From contig NZ_CP084752.1 in the NCBI RefSeq assembly GCF_020535545.1, positions 2,569,501-2,633,500 on the forward strand: a DNA stretch of 64,000 nt, given 5' to 3'. Numbering within the stretch: position 1 is the first letter of the stretch; each line of letters opens with the position of its first letter. The notes beneath the pieces were generated by a model, which made no database searches, was not told the DNA's origin, and worked only from the letters and a program-made list of their open reading frames with translations. A program made the translations under genes and the position numbers. Shown piece by piece: positions 32,816 through 41,663 of this stretch. The DNA is from Roseateles sp. XES5 (GTDB lineage: Bacteria; Pseudomonadota; Alphaproteobacteria; Rhizobiales; Rhizobiaceae).

Positions 32816-34006
32816 ATGACCAGCCTTCCGTCCTTCCGTGATCCGACCGCGCCCGGCAATTCCGTCATCCCCCGGCAGGAGTGGGACCGAGCGCCCTGGA
32901 ACCGCTGGACCTTCCAGCACGTGCGGGAGATGCTGCCGACGGCGCAGGTCTGGCGCGGGGCGGGGCCGGCAAGCCCGCTGCCGGTCGATCTCAGCGATAT
33001 CGACGCCATCGCCTTCACGGCGGAGGGACAGGCCTATACCGTCGCCAGTTTCCTCGAAACGAGTTACGCCGATGGCCTGCTGGTGCTCCATCGCGGCAAG
33101 GTCGTCGCCGAGCGCTACCTCAACGGCATGACGCCGCACAGCCAGCACCTGTCGCAGTCGGTCGCCAAATCGGTGGTCGGCACCGTTGCGGGCATCCTGA
33201 TCGGCCGCGGCATCGTCGATCCTGCCGCGCCCCTGACATATTATCTGCCCGAGCTGGAAGCGACGGCCTATCGCGGTGCGACCGTCCAGCACGTGCTGGA
33301 CATGACCAGCGGCGTGGTCTTCGACGAAACCTATACCGCGCTCGATTCCCACATGGCGCAGCTCGATGCGGCCAGCGGCTGGAAGGATCGCTGGAACCCC
33401 GATTGGCCCAGCCATGTCTGGGACCTGATCCTGTCGCTGAAGGATCTGGAATGCCCGCACGGCGCGTCCTTCCGCTATCGCTCCATCGAGACGGACGTCC
33501 TGTCCTTCGTTCTGCAGCGCGCCGCCGCCACGCCGCTCGCGGCGCTCGTCAGCCGGGAATTGTGGGCGCCGATGGGTGCGGAGGAAGATGCCTGTTTCAC
33601 GGTTGATGCCGCCGGCTATGCGCTGGGCGATGGCGGGTTCAATGCGACGCTGCGCGACTACGCCCGTTTCGCCCTGCTGCATCTTCGCGGTGGCGAGATC
33701 GACGGCCGGCGTATCGTGCCGGCCGAATGGATCGGCGGGACGCGGTTCGGGGCCGACCCGACACTCTTCGGCGGCATCTACCACGACGTTCTTCCTGCCG
33801 GGGCCTTTCACAACCAGTTCTGGATCGAAGACACGGTGCGCGGCGCCTACATGGCGCGGGGCGTCTTCGGGCAGCTGATCTATATCGACCCGGTGGCGGA
33901 TTTCGCGGCGGTCGTCCTGTCGAGCTGGCCGGAATTCGTCAGCACGGCGCGGACGCGAACGGCGCTGACGGCGATCAGGGCTATCCGCGAGGCCTTGTCA
34001 GCTTAG
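32816..34006 (+). CDS. NylB-type serine hydrolase (beta-lactamase fold)
   Basis: A 396-residue member of the class C beta-lactamase/DD-peptidase fold. The SxxK motif is SVAK at Ser 115-Lys 118, and the YxS-like element is YRS at Tyr 221. The N-terminus NRWTFQHVREMLPTAQVWR and the segment LSQSVAKSVVGTVAGILI resemble 6-aminohexanoate-dimer hydrolase NylB as I remember it. With an offset of three, the counterparts of NylB Ser 112, Lys 115, Tyr 170, Asp 181 and Tyr 215 are Ser 115, Lys 118, Tyr 173, Asp 184 and Tyr 221. There is no signal peptide. It ends the operon. Other substrates (esters, D-peptides) remain possible. Confidence 0.85.
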   Translation: MTSLPSFRDPTAPGNSVIPRQEWDRAPWNRWTFQHVREMLPTAQVWRGAGPASPLPVDLSDIDAIAFTAEGQAYTVASFLETSYADGLLVLHRGKVVAERYLNGMTPHSQHLSQSVAKSVVGTVAGILIGRGIVDPAAPLTYYLPELEATAYRGATVQHVLDMTSGVVFDETYTALDSHMAQLDAASGWKDRWNPDWPSHVWDLILSLKDLECPHGASFRYRSIETDVLSFVLQRAAATPLAALVSRELWAPMGAEEDACFTVDAAGYALGDGGFNATLRDYARFALLHLRGGEIDGRRIVPAEWIGGTRFGADPTLFGGIYHDVLPAGAFHNQFWIEDTVRGAYMARGVFGQLIYIDPVADFAAVVLSSWPEFVSTARTRTALTAIRAIREALSA

Positions 34007-34113
34007 TGCATGTCCAGCCGGAGCCGGATCGCTTCGGTGCCGGACAATGCGACACGGACAAGAGGCGAGAGCAATTCCGGTAAACCGTAGCGCACCGGAA
34101 TTGCTGCCGGATG

Positions 34114-34893
34114 TTATTCGCGCGGCAGACCGTAGATGTCGAAGCTGAAATACGGCTTGGCGATGCGGTCGTATTCGCCGTTCTTGAGCAGCGTGCGGAT
34201 TGCGGTGCTGACCTTTTCCGTCAGATCCTTGTCTTCCTTGCGGATGGCGATGCCCGCGTTGAGGGCGCCGCCATCCTCGGCGGGGACATCGGCAAGCATG
34301 GCAAGGCCGGCGCCGTCCGGGGATTTCAGGAAGGCATCGAGAGCCACATTGTCGGCGAGCACGACATCGACGCGCCCGGCGACGAGGTCGGCATTGGCCT
34401 CATCCTGCGTGGCATAGGTGCGGACTTCGGCGACGTCCTTGAACTTGCTCTCGACATAGGTTGCGTGGGTGGTCGAGACCTGCACGCCGATCACCTTGCC
34501 CTTCATTCCCTCGGGCGTCAGTTCCAGCGTCGTGCCTTTCGGCCCCATGAAGGTCGCTCGCGTCGAATAGTAGGGAATGGTGAAGTCGACGATCTTGCTG
34601 CGCTCGTCCGTGATGGTCATGGAATTGAGGATCATGTCGATCTTCTTGGCCTGCAAGGCCGGAATGATGCCGTCCCAGGCGACCTCCACCAGGACGCAAT
34701 CCTGCTTGATTTCGGCGCAGATCGCCTTGCCGATGTCGATGTCGAAGCCCTTCCAGGTGCCATCCGCTTCCTTCCACTCGAAGGGTGGGTAGGCCTCGGG
34801 CGCCATGCCGATTTTCAGCGGTTCGGCGCTTGCCACCGCGGTTGCGGCGACGCTCATGCAGAGGGTGAAGGCAAGGGTCAGCAGGCGTTTCAT
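34114..34893 (-). CDS. ABC transporter periplasmic binding protein, polar amino acid type
   Basis: A 259-residue secreted protein: signal peptide about 1-23 (ending AVASAE), then the SBP family 3 fold with PLKIGMAPEAYPPFEWKE, FDIDIGKAICAEI and a C-terminal FDIYGLP. The ligand is probably a basic or polar amino acid or opine. ATG 34893 follows CTGGAGTGTGCCG. It has no permease or ATPase beside it, so it is an orphan or works with a distant system. The TetR gene upstream on the same strand starts 768 bases away. Confidence 0.88.
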   Translation of the reverse strand: MKRLLTLAFTLCMSVAATAVASAEPLKIGMAPEAYPPFEWKEADGTWKGFDIDIGKAICAEIKQDCVLVEVAWDGIIPALQAKKIDMILNSMTITDERSKIVDFTIPYYSTRATFMGPKGTTLELTPEGMKGKVIGVQVSTTHATYVESKFKDVAEVRTYATQDEANADLVAGRVDVVLADNVALDAFLKSPDGAGLAMLADVPAEDGGALNAGIAIRKEDKDLTEKVSTAIRTLLKNGEYDRIAKPYFSFDIYGLPRE

Positions 34894-35001
34894 CGGCACA
34901 CTCCAGTCGGATAGCGCGATGGCAGCACGCCATCGCAGCGCAGGTTGCGCAGGCGATGATACAGGTTCGGACTCGTGACGCAATGGAAATTGAACAGTCG
35001 T

Positions 35002-35661
35002 TCAGTTTTCTGTTTTTGCAGGCGCCGTCGCGACGAGGAGACGGGGCATCGCGCCGGCGTACAGGGCATCCACCCAGCTTTCGCAAAGCGTGATGGCCTC
35101 GTCCCGGGCGAAGGTCGTGGGGTTGAGGCTAAGTTCCAGCCAAAGACCGTCGAGCATGGCCGACAGGCCGATGGCCGCAAGGCGCGCGTCGATGCGGGGG
35201 CCCGTCCGGCCGGCGTGGATGTCGCCGAGAAGCGTTTCCAGCAGCGTCCGGTAGACGGCATAGGTGCGGTCATGCGCTTCGTTGATGGCCTGGGAATGGT
35301 CGATCATGCCCCAGAAGACCACCCATGTCCGCAACGTCGCGCGGTCCAGTGCCGCCGAGGAAAAGATGCCCTGGAAGCAGGCGCTGAGCCTTGCGCGCGG
35401 ATCCGGACCGGCCGCCGCTACCTGCGTCCTGACGGTCTCGAGCAGGCCCAGCGCCAGATGCTCGTAGGCATGACCGACAAGCGCATCCTTGTTTGCATAA
35501 TGGTGGTTGATGAGACCGATGGATATGCCGGCCTCCGCACTGATCTTGCGGACGGAAAGACCCGCATGGCCTTCCCGGCCGAGGCAGACAAGCGTTGCCT
35601 CGATTAGTGCCTGGCGCCGATCTTCCGGCGGTTGTCGCTTGAACTTGCCGGATTCGTCCAT
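35002..35661 (-). CDS. TetR-family regulator, BetI-like
   Basis: A 219-residue protein: N-terminal TetR helix-turn-helix (RRQALIEATLVCLGREGHAGLSVRKISAEAGISIGLINHHYANKDALV; about 15-61) and a C-terminal ligand domain that fits the BetI-type pattern (ALDRATLRTWVVFWGMIDHSQ, AIGLSAMLDGLWLELSL). BetI senses choline, but no bet genes are near, so the effector is unknown. It may control the amino-acid binding protein downstream. Confidence 0.85.
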   Translation of the reverse strand: MDESGKFKRQPPEDRRQALIEATLVCLGREGHAGLSVRKISAEAGISIGLINHHYANKDALVGHAYEHLALGLLETVRTQVAAAGPDPRARLSACFQGIFSSAALDRATLRTWVVFWGMIDHSQAINEAHDRTYAVYRTLLETLLGDIHAGRTGPRIDARLAAIGLSAMLDGLWLELSLNPTTFARDEAITLCESWVDALYAGAMPRLLVATAPAKTEN

Positions 35662-35769
35662 CGTCGCCGCATTCTATAAAGGCGCGGGGCCTTGTGCGCC
35701 CGCCGCCAGGTGTATGCAATACCCGGAGGGTGTGCCACCAACTCCGGGTACAGAGATCTCGATGCGAAA

Positions 35770-36318
35770 TTATCGCTTGGCGTTTCGTGCGATATGCTGC
35801 TCGAACGCCTTGCCGAAATCGGTGAGGAAATCGCGGGTTCCCTCGTTGGTCAGCTGCCCTGCATCGTCGAAAAGATTGCCGGTGCCGCCGATATAGGCTT
35901 CCGGCTGTTCCAGAACGGGCATGTTCAGGAAGCACAGCGATTGGCGCAGATGATGGTTGGCGCCGAAGCCGCCGATGGCGCCGATCGACGTCGAGATGAT
36001 CGCGGCAGGCTTGCCGGCGAGCGCGCCTTGCCCATAGGGGCGGGAGGCGACATCGATCGCGTTCTTCAGCACGCCGGGGACCGAGCGGTTGTATTCGGCC
36101 GTCACGAAGAGCACCGCGTCCGCGGCCGCGATACGTTCACGCAACGCCGTCCAGTCGGCCGGCGGCGATGCTTCCAGATCCTGGTTGAAATAGGAAACCG
36201 CACCGATATCGAGAAAATCGAATGTCAGGTTTGGGGTCAACGCGGCAAGGGCCTTGGCGACCTTGCGGCTGAACGATTCCTTGCGGAGGCTGCCGACGAG
36301 AACTGCGACTTTGGTCAT
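35770..36318 (-). CDS. NADPH-dependent FMN reductase (flavodoxin fold), copy 1
   Basis: A 182-residue quinone/flavin reductase-like protein with the FMN phosphate loop GSLRKESFSRKVA (about 9-21) and the YNRSVPGVLKNAIDVASRP motif (about 75-92) for flavin and dimer contacts. The family reduces FMN, quinones or azo dyes using NADPH. ATG 36318 follows ATGGAGTTTCAC. It is distinct from the copy at 43731, with which it shares only the family motifs. Confidence 0.88.
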   Translation of the reverse strand: MTKVAVLVGSLRKESFSRKVAKALAALTPNLTFDFLDIGAVSYFNQDLEASPPADWTALRERIAAADAVLFVTAEYNRSVPGVLKNAIDVASRPYGQGALAGKPAAIISTSIGAIGGFGANHHLRQSLCFLNMPVLEQPEAYIGGTGNLFDDAGQLTNEGTRDFLTDFGKAFEQHIARNAKR

Positions 36319-36616
36319 GTGAAACTCCATGCTTCGTGGAGTGGCGATCCTCCATCCTCGGACGGGAAAACTCAATATCGAAGATGTGGCCGGGCTTTAC
36401 ATCTTGCGGATCCAGCGAGCGTTTCCTGTTCGATGGGCGACCGGCGCGAATCTGTCAGCGGGTGACAGGCACGCGTGACGGTTGGCGAGAGCGGCCCACG
36501 CCTGGCGCAGCACGCCAAGCAGGGGCGGAGAGGGAATCGAGGCCGACTGGAACGGAACGAAAACCGGTAACCATATCTTCAAGAGATCGTTGCACTGTCC
36601 CGGCAGGAGACCGGCG

Positions 36617-37252
36617 ATGGCAAAGAAGACGACGAAGCGGAAGAAAAGCGCGGGAACGAAGCGGACGACGCGCGCGCGCGGCGGCATGGCGCACTGGTAT
36701 GTGCTCGGTGCGGCTGTGATCGGCGGAATTCTCTACATGGACAATTGGGCGCCAGGGCCGGAATCGGCGGCGACGGGGATTCGCACCGCTTCCATCGAGC
36801 GCAAGACGGCGAAGGTGGAGCGGGAGACGGCGCTCGTCCGGCCGAAGCAGCGGCCCGCGGAGGCGGTGGAGAACAAGGTTCCCGTCGACGAGAAGCTGCC
36901 GCCCTTTGCGGGCAAATGGTTCATCTGCACGACACAGACGGACTATTGCGTGCTCGACGGCAGCACGATCCTTTATGCCGGGCGCAAGGTGCGGCTCGCC
37001 GATATCGATGCCCCGGCGATTGCCGAGGCGCGCTGCGAAGCCGAGCGCTCGCGAGGCGGCGATGCCAAGCTGCGGCTGCGGGAAATCCTGAACGAAGGCG
37101 ATGTGACGCTTGTCGCGGCGAAGGGCAATGGCGGCAAGGCCGGCGCGGCGCCGCATCTCGTGCTTCGCGGCGGGCAGTCGATCGGCGGCAGGCTGGTGCG
37201 CGAAGGGTTTGCCCGGCCCTTTACGGGGCAGCATCAATCCTGGTGCGGTTGA
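36617..37252 (+). CDS. Membrane-anchored thermonuclease-like (SNase) protein, catalytic residues altered
   Basis: A 211-residue protein: a Lys/Arg-rich N-terminus, one transmembrane helix (about 25-40, MAHWYVLGAAVIGGILYMDN), a charged linker, then an OB-fold domain with the SNase pattern KVRLADIDAP-IAEARCEAE and a GRLVREGFARPF end. The catalytic Glu that follows the DxP motif in staphylococcal nuclease is Ala here, and the YGR Arg is missing (GKAGAAP), so nuclease activity is doubtful. ATG 36617 follows GGCAGGAGACC. It may bind RNA, DNA or peptides instead. Confidence 0.75.
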   Translation: MAKKTTKRKKSAGTKRTTRARGGMAHWYVLGAAVIGGILYMDNWAPGPESAATGIRTASIERKTAKVERETALVRPKQRPAEAVENKVPVDEKLPPFAGKWFICTTQTDYCVLDGSTILYAGRKVRLADIDAPAIAEARCEAERSRGGDAKLRLREILNEGDVTLVAAKGNGGKAGAAPHLVLRGGQSIGGRLVREGFARPFTGQHQSWCG

Positions 37253-37405
37253 GGTTCCTCGCCGCGGCGTCTCCGAGAACATGGAGATTCATTTTCGCTA
37301 TCCGAGCGGACATGCCGGCACCATTGGAGATTCAAGCGGCGGCCTTCCGGATGATGCCTTGTCCGCTGCAACCGTTTAGGGCAGGGTGAGGAAAAGGGGT
37401 AGAAA

Positions 37406-37603
37406 ATGACGAAGTGGTCTATTCGAAATGCGGCGATCTGGGGTGCGGGTTTCGGCGTCGCCTACATTGCGTCAACGACGATCTATAGCGGTGAAAGTCA
37501 TCCGATTGCCAAATGGATTGGACTGATTCTCGGTGGCGGCATTGGCGGGGTAATCCTCTTCACCGCCGTGGCCGCGATTCGAAATGCAGCTGGCCGGGCC
37601 TAA
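37406..37603 (+). CDS. Small double-span membrane protein
   Basis: A 65-residue protein with two hydrophobic helices (about 9-24 and 36-57, the second Gly-rich, LILGGGIGGVILFTAVAAI). ATG 37406 follows AGGAAAAGGGGTAG. Function unknown. It lies between unrelated genes. Confidence 0.65.
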   Translation: MTKWSIRNAAIWGAGFGVAYIASTTIYSGESHPIAKWIGLILGGGIGGVILFTAVAAIRNAAGRA

Positions 37604-37761
37604 CGCTCAATCCGAAAGTAAGAGCCCAAGAGATGGTCCGCTGAGGCCCCCACAGGATTAGCCTTGCGTCGCCTGTTCCTTTCCGGCACAAGCCAGACGC
37701 AAGCCTGCGTCCCTAAGCTTTCCGTTAACCGGGATGGTGCCGGCTGGAAAGGGACAATGAC

Positions 37762-37923
37762 ATGTCGAACGACCTCGAGCGCTATAGCGACCCTGACAAT
37801 GCAACGGTCGCGCTCTTCCTTCTCGAAAACGACGTGGACGAACTGACGGACATTCTGGTGGCCGCGCTGGATGAGGCTTTCCGCATCCTGGACGACGAAG
37901 CATCCCCCGCGACCGTTCACTGA
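37762..37923 (+). CDS. Small acidic protein (53 residues)
   Basis: ATG 37762 follows AAGGGACAATGAC. The product is acidic with a leucine-rich helical core (MSNDLERYSDPDNATVALFL, then ENDVDELTDILVAALDEAF) and no membrane span. It has good codon use for this genome and a strong terminator directly after the stop, which favours a real gene. Function unknown. Confidence 0.6.
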   Translation: MSNDLERYSDPDNATVALFLLENDVDELTDILVAALDEAFRILDDEASPATVH

Positions 37924-37935
37924 TCGCCGATACGA

Positions 37936-37968
37936 AAGAGGGGCCTTCGAGGCCCCTCTCGCTTTTCG
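37936..37968 (+). terminator. Rho-independent terminator
   Basis: A perfect 8-bp GC-rich stem (37938-37945 with 37951-37958) has a TTCGA loop and a GCTTTTC tail. It separates the small acidic gene from the convergent FAH gene. Confidence 0.88.
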
Positions 37969-37972
37969 GGGA

Positions 37973-38812
37973 TCAGCTGGCGGCGACGTTCTGACGCTGC
38001 ACGCCGAGACCGGCGATGGCGACCTCCATGCGGTCGCCGGGCTTCAGGTAGCGCGGCGGTTTCATGCCCATGCCGACGCCGGGTGGCGTGCCCGTCGTGA
38101 TGACGTCACCGGGTTCGAGCGCCATGAACTGCGAGATGTAATGCACGAGGAAGGGCACCTTGAAGACCATGGTGCTCGATGAACCGTTCTGCACCCGTTC
38201 GCCGTTGACGCTGAGCGTCATGGCGAGATCGCCGGTATCCACCGCATCCGCCGTCACCAGCCAGGGGCCGATCGGGCCGAAGGTCGGGCAGCCCTTGCCC
38301 TTCGTCCACTGGCCACCGCGCTCCAATTGATAGGCGCGCTCGGAAATGTCGTTGCAGATGCAGTAACCCGCCACATAGTCCAGCGCCTCGGCCTCGGAAA
38401 CGTAGGAGGCGCGCTTGCCGATGATGATTGCGAGCTCCACTTCCCAGTCCGTCTTCTCCGAGCCGCGCGGGATGAGGATCGTGTCGTCAGGGCCGACGAC
38501 GCAAGAGGGAGCCTTGTTGAACAGCACCGGCTCGCTCGGCACCGCCATGCCGCTTTCGGCGGCGTGGTCTGCATAGTTGAGACCGACGGCGATGAAGTTG
38601 CCGACCCGGCCGACGCAGGCCCCGAGACGGCTGCCGTCCGGCGCCAGCGGCAGGCTTGCGGGATCGAGCGCACGCAGGCGGGCAAGGCTTTCCGGGCCGA
38701 GCGCGTCGCCGGCAATGTCGGGTACGATGCCCGAGAGATCGCGGATATTGCCGTCCGCGTCGATCAGGCCGGGCTTTTCCGCGCCCGCCGCGCCAAAGCG
38801 CACCAGTTTCAT
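37973..38812 (-). CDS. Fumarylacetoacetate hydrolase (FAH) family enzyme
   Basis: A 279-residue metal-dependent hydrolase/lyase. The FAH core is clear: GLNYADHAAESG (about 77), the metal-binding E-x-E in DWEVELAIIIG (about 122), the Asp in CNDISER, the KGCPTFGPIGPWLV segment and the TTGTPPGVGMG loop (about 240). The family includes ureidoglycolate lyase, 2-hydroxyhepta-diene-dioate isomerase and fumarylpyruvate hydrolase; the sequence alone does not choose. ATG 38812 follows GGGAGGACAAC. It is divergent from a GntR regulator, which likely controls it. Confidence 0.88.
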   Translation of the reverse strand: MKLVRFGAAGAEKPGLIDADGNIRDLSGIVPDIAGDALGPESLARLRALDPASLPLAPDGSRLGACVGRVGNFIAVGLNYADHAAESGMAVPSEPVLFNKAPSCVVGPDDTILIPRGSEKTDWEVELAIIIGKRASYVSEAEALDYVAGYCICNDISERAYQLERGGQWTKGKGCPTFGPIGPWLVTADAVDTGDLAMTLSVNGERVQNGSSSTMVFKVPFLVHYISQFMALEPGDVITTGTPPGVGMGMKPPRYLKPGDRMEVAIAGLGVQRQNVAAS

Positions 38813-38878
38813 GTTGTCCTCCCGTGAATGCGGATTTCTGTTGCGCCCACATTCCATCCGGTTTTACATCGAGTCAAC

Positions 38879-38892
38879 GATTTTCGAAAATC
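38879..38892. promoter_or_regulatory. Palindromic operator candidate between FAH gene and GntR regulator
   Basis: A perfect 14-bp palindrome GATTTTCGAAAATC lies 66 bases before the FAH gene and 18 bases before the GntR gene, in the right place to repress both. Confidence 0.55.
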
Positions 38893-38910
38893 TTCCAGAG
38901 TTTACCAAAT

Positions 38911-39615
38911 ATGCGTGAGGCAGTCGATCAGAAGCGGGCAGGGGGAAAGACGCTGGCGGAGGATGCCTATGCGGCGATCCGGCAGGCGATCCGCTCGGGC
39001 GTTTATGCGCCGGGCGCGCGGCTGCGCTTCAGCGATCTGCAGGCGCTGTGCGGCATGAGCGTGACGCCGGTGCGCGAGGCGCTGGCCCGACTGACGGCGG
39101 AGGGCTTCACCGTGCTGGACGGCCATCGCGGCTGCAGCGTCGCGGGGCTCTCGCTGGCGGAACTGCGCGATGTCACGGCGGCGCGGCAGCTTTGCGAGGG
39201 CGAGGCTTTGCGGCTTTCCGTGGCGAAGGGAGATGCGGACTGGGAGGCGCGCGTTCTTGCCTGTCACCACCTGATGGTGCGCATTCCCCAACTGCGCGAG
39301 GACATGCCCTCGGCGATGCGGGAGGACTGGGAGGCGCGGCATGCGGCGTTCCATGCCGCGCTGATCTCCGCCTGCGGCTCGCCGACGCTGCTGGAGATCT
39401 GCGAGAAGCTGTTTTCGCGTGCGGACCGCTACCGGCGCCTGTCGATCAGCCTGTCCGGCGCGACGCGGGATGTGGAGGGCGAGCACAGGGACCTGATGGA
39501 GCGGGCGCTGGCGCGTGACGAGGATGGCGCGGTAGACGCCTTGCGCGCCCACTACGGCAGAACGGCCGCCGCGCTGGAAGCCTTCTTCCAAAACGAAAAC
39601 GGCGGCCCGGCATAA
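38911..39615 (+). CDS. GntR-family (FadR/FCD) transcriptional regulator
   Basis: A 234-residue regulator: winged HTH (about 13-75; DAYAAIRQAIRSGVYAPGARL and VTPVREALARLTAEGF) and an all-helical FCD ligand domain with the metal-binding His residues (ARHAAFHAALISACGS and GEHRDLMERAL). Divergent from the FAH gene, with a palindrome between, so it probably controls breakdown of a small organic acid. ATG 38911 has little ribosome site but fits the family N-terminus. Confidence 0.88.
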   Translation: MREAVDQKRAGGKTLAEDAYAAIRQAIRSGVYAPGARLRFSDLQALCGMSVTPVREALARLTAEGFTVLDGHRGCSVAGLSLAELRDVTAARQLCEGEALRLSVAKGDADWEARVLACHHLMVRIPQLREDMPSAMREDWEARHAAFHAALISACGSPTLLEICEKLFSRADRYRRLSISLSGATRDVEGEHRDLMERALARDEDGAVDALRAHYGRTAAALEAFFQNENGGPA

Positions 39616-39649
39616 CCGGACCGCCGCGTCAATTTCGTCGAGGACGGGC

Positions 39650-41080
39650 TTACTTGCTGGCGACCGTTGCCGCAGCGCCGACTTCCGCGCCGCCACCGAT
39701 GGCCACATTGAGCGCGACATAGTCGCGGGCAAGCTGGCGGATCGCCGAGGCGAGCGACAGGCGGGCCGACGCGACGTTGCGCTCGGCATCGAGCACGTCG
39801 AGGATGGTGCTGGCGCCGCCGCGATAGCTTTCGCGGGCAAGGTTCAGCGTCTGTTCGTAGGACTGCACGACCTTGCGGAGGGCGGCGACCGTCTGGCCGT
39901 CGCGGATCAGCGCGGTCTGGGCGTTCTCGACTTCCTCGACCGCGTTCAGCACGGTGGACTTCCAGGAGAGATACTGCTGCTCGGCTTCCGAGCGGGCGAT
40001 CTTGACCTGGGCCTTCAGCGCACCGCCGTTGAAGATCGGCAGGGTCAGCGTCGGGCCGAACGACCAGTTCGACAGGCTGCCGGTCACGGCGTTGAAGTTA
40101 CGCGCCACGCCGATGGAGCCGCCAAGCTCGATGCTCGGATAGAGCTGTGCCTCGGCAACGCCGATCCGGGCCGTCGCGGCCTGCAGGCGGCGTTCGGCGG
40201 CGCGGATATCAGGACGGTTGCGGATGAGATCGGCCGGGATGCCCGTCTTCGTCGAGTAACGCGGCATCGGCTGGGCCGAGCCCTTGATCAGGCTGGACGT
40301 GATGGTGCTGGCCGGTACGCCGAGCAGGGTGGCGATGTGGTTCGCCGCCTGATGGAAGCCGGTTTCCAGCGCCGGCAGGTCGGCCAGCGTCTGGTTGACG
40401 AGGCCTTCGGTCTGCAGCACATCGAGGCTGGACGCGGCGCCGGCCTGCTTGATCTCGTTGGTGAGCTTCAGCGTCTCGCGGCGCGAGACGAGGTTCTTGC
40501 GGCTGAGCGCCAGCGCTTCCTGATAGTAGCGGGCGTTCACGTAGCTCGAGACGAGGTCCGAGAGATAGGCGAGGCGCGCGACGTCGACGTCGTCATAGGC
40601 AGCGTCGAGCGAAGCGTTCGCGGCTTCCTTCGAACGCTTGTACTGGCCGAAGAAGTCGAGCAGCCAGGACGCGCTCGCGCCGGCCGTGATCGACTTGGAT
40701 TCCGAATGGTCGTTTCCGGTGGAGCGGCGCAGATAGCTGCCGTCCTGGCCGCCGACATTGCCGTCGGCGGATGCGCCGATGCTCGGCAGCGAACCCGCGC
40801 CGGCGACGACGACATTGGCTTCGGCCGCCGTGATGCGCTCCAGAGCCTGAAGAACCGTGAGGTTTTCACCCAGGCCCTGATGAACGAGATCGTTGAGACG
40901 CCTGTCGCGGAAGGACTCCCACCACGGATTGAGCGCCACGTTATCGGCGCTGGCTGCCTTGCTTTCCGAGAATTTGGCCGGCAGCGCGGTCTCGGGCTTC
41001 TGGTAGTCGGGGCCAACGACACAGCCCGACAGGAGGAGCATGCTCAGGGGAAAAAGCGTCCGTACGAAATTCATGATCAT
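39650..41080 (-). CDS. Outer-membrane efflux lipoprotein (NodT/TolC-like factor)
   Basis: A 476-residue outer-membrane channel subunit of the NodT family. The signal peptide ends in a lipobox (LLLSGC, Cys about 20), so it is lipid-anchored. Two OEP repeats follow, with the family motifs VVGPDYQKPE at the N-terminus, NPWWESFRD and RPDIRAAERRLQAATARIGVAEAQLYPSIEL in the middle, and a periplasmic coiled coil. It works with RND or MFS pumps; none is beside it, but the RND operon at 48.5 kb lacks its own outer-membrane partner and could use it. Start ATG 41080 or 41074. Confidence 0.92.
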   Translation of the reverse strand: MIMNFVRTLFPLSMLLLSGCVVGPDYQKPETALPAKFSESKAASADNVALNPWWESFRDRRLNDLVHQGLGENLTVLQALERITAAEANVVVAGAGSLPSIGASADGNVGGQDGSYLRRSTGNDHSESKSITAGASASWLLDFFGQYKRSKEAANASLDAAYDDVDVARLAYLSDLVSSYVNARYYQEALALSRKNLVSRRETLKLTNEIKQAGAASSLDVLQTEGLVNQTLADLPALETGFHQAANHIATLLGVPASTITSSLIKGSAQPMPRYSTKTGIPADLIRNRPDIRAAERRLQAATARIGVAEAQLYPSIELGGSIGVARNFNAVTGSLSNWSFGPTLTLPIFNGGALKAQVKIARSEAEQQYLSWKSTVLNAVEEVENAQTALIRDGQTVAALRKVVQSYEQTLNLARESYRGGASTILDVLDAERNVASARLSLASAIRQLARDYVALNVAIGGGAEVGAAATVASK

Positions 41081-41444
41081 ACCCTGCCGACCGTGGTGGC
41101 TTTTCTTAACAGAACAAAATTGCGATTCACTCTTTATTCATGTTTAGGCCGAAGATCGAGCCTTCCCCGAAAAAAAGAATGGTCCCACAGCGTTTTTCCC
41201 CCGCTTCACGGGGCGTGTGTGTCCGTCGGGCAACTGACTTTTCCTGCCGGATGCCCGATCTTCGCTTCTGGCGGGTAAATCGATTGTTGCCGTCGCGCCG
41301 CCAGGTTGCGCCACGGCATTTCCCCGGAATGTCCGTCTTCGCGACATATTTTCCTGAAAAATGCTGCATGCGCGAAAACTATTTTGCGATTCGAATTGTC
41401 ACACAAATTCGGCAGCAATTTTTTCCAAAATTCTGCGGATTCCA

Positions 41445-41473
41445 TTGACAAGAAAGGGAGAGCCGCTTATGTG
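41445..41473 (+). promoter_or_regulatory. Sigma-70-type promoter
   Basis: TTGACA at 41445-41450 and TATGTG at 41468-41473 with 17-base spacing. Transcription would run toward the small ORFs at 41568 and 41735. Confidence 0.55.
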
Positions 41474-41567
41474 TTGGAGCATCGCATGAAGACCGCATGC
41501 GTTTTGTTTCGGTCTACACCTGACGCATCCTTTTTTCAGCGTCAGCGCCAACCAGAGGGAGTGTGTC

Positions 41568-41663
41568 ATGTACGATATCAACTGCATCGCCTCCGTGCGT
41601 GTGGCGTACTCCTGTCGTGAAACGATTACAGGGAAAGCGCATACGGCACTCCGCCGAATGTGA
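41568..41663 (+). CDS. Possible 31-residue leader peptide
   Basis: ATG 41568 after CAGAGGGAGTGTGTC encodes MYDINCIASVRVAYSCRETI and about ten more residues. It lies 70 bases before the 72-residue gene in the same transcript. It could be a leader or a real small protein; no family is visible. Confidence 0.35.
   Translation: MYDINCIASVRVAYSCRETITGKAHTALRRM

Noticed and set aside
30248..33811. Very long open frame on the minus strand (1187 codons)
   Set aside because: It lies opposite the amidase, RpiR and NylB-type genes, which have strong motifs. Its translation is Arg/Gly/Asp-rich low-complexity sequence typical of antisense frames in high-GC DNA.
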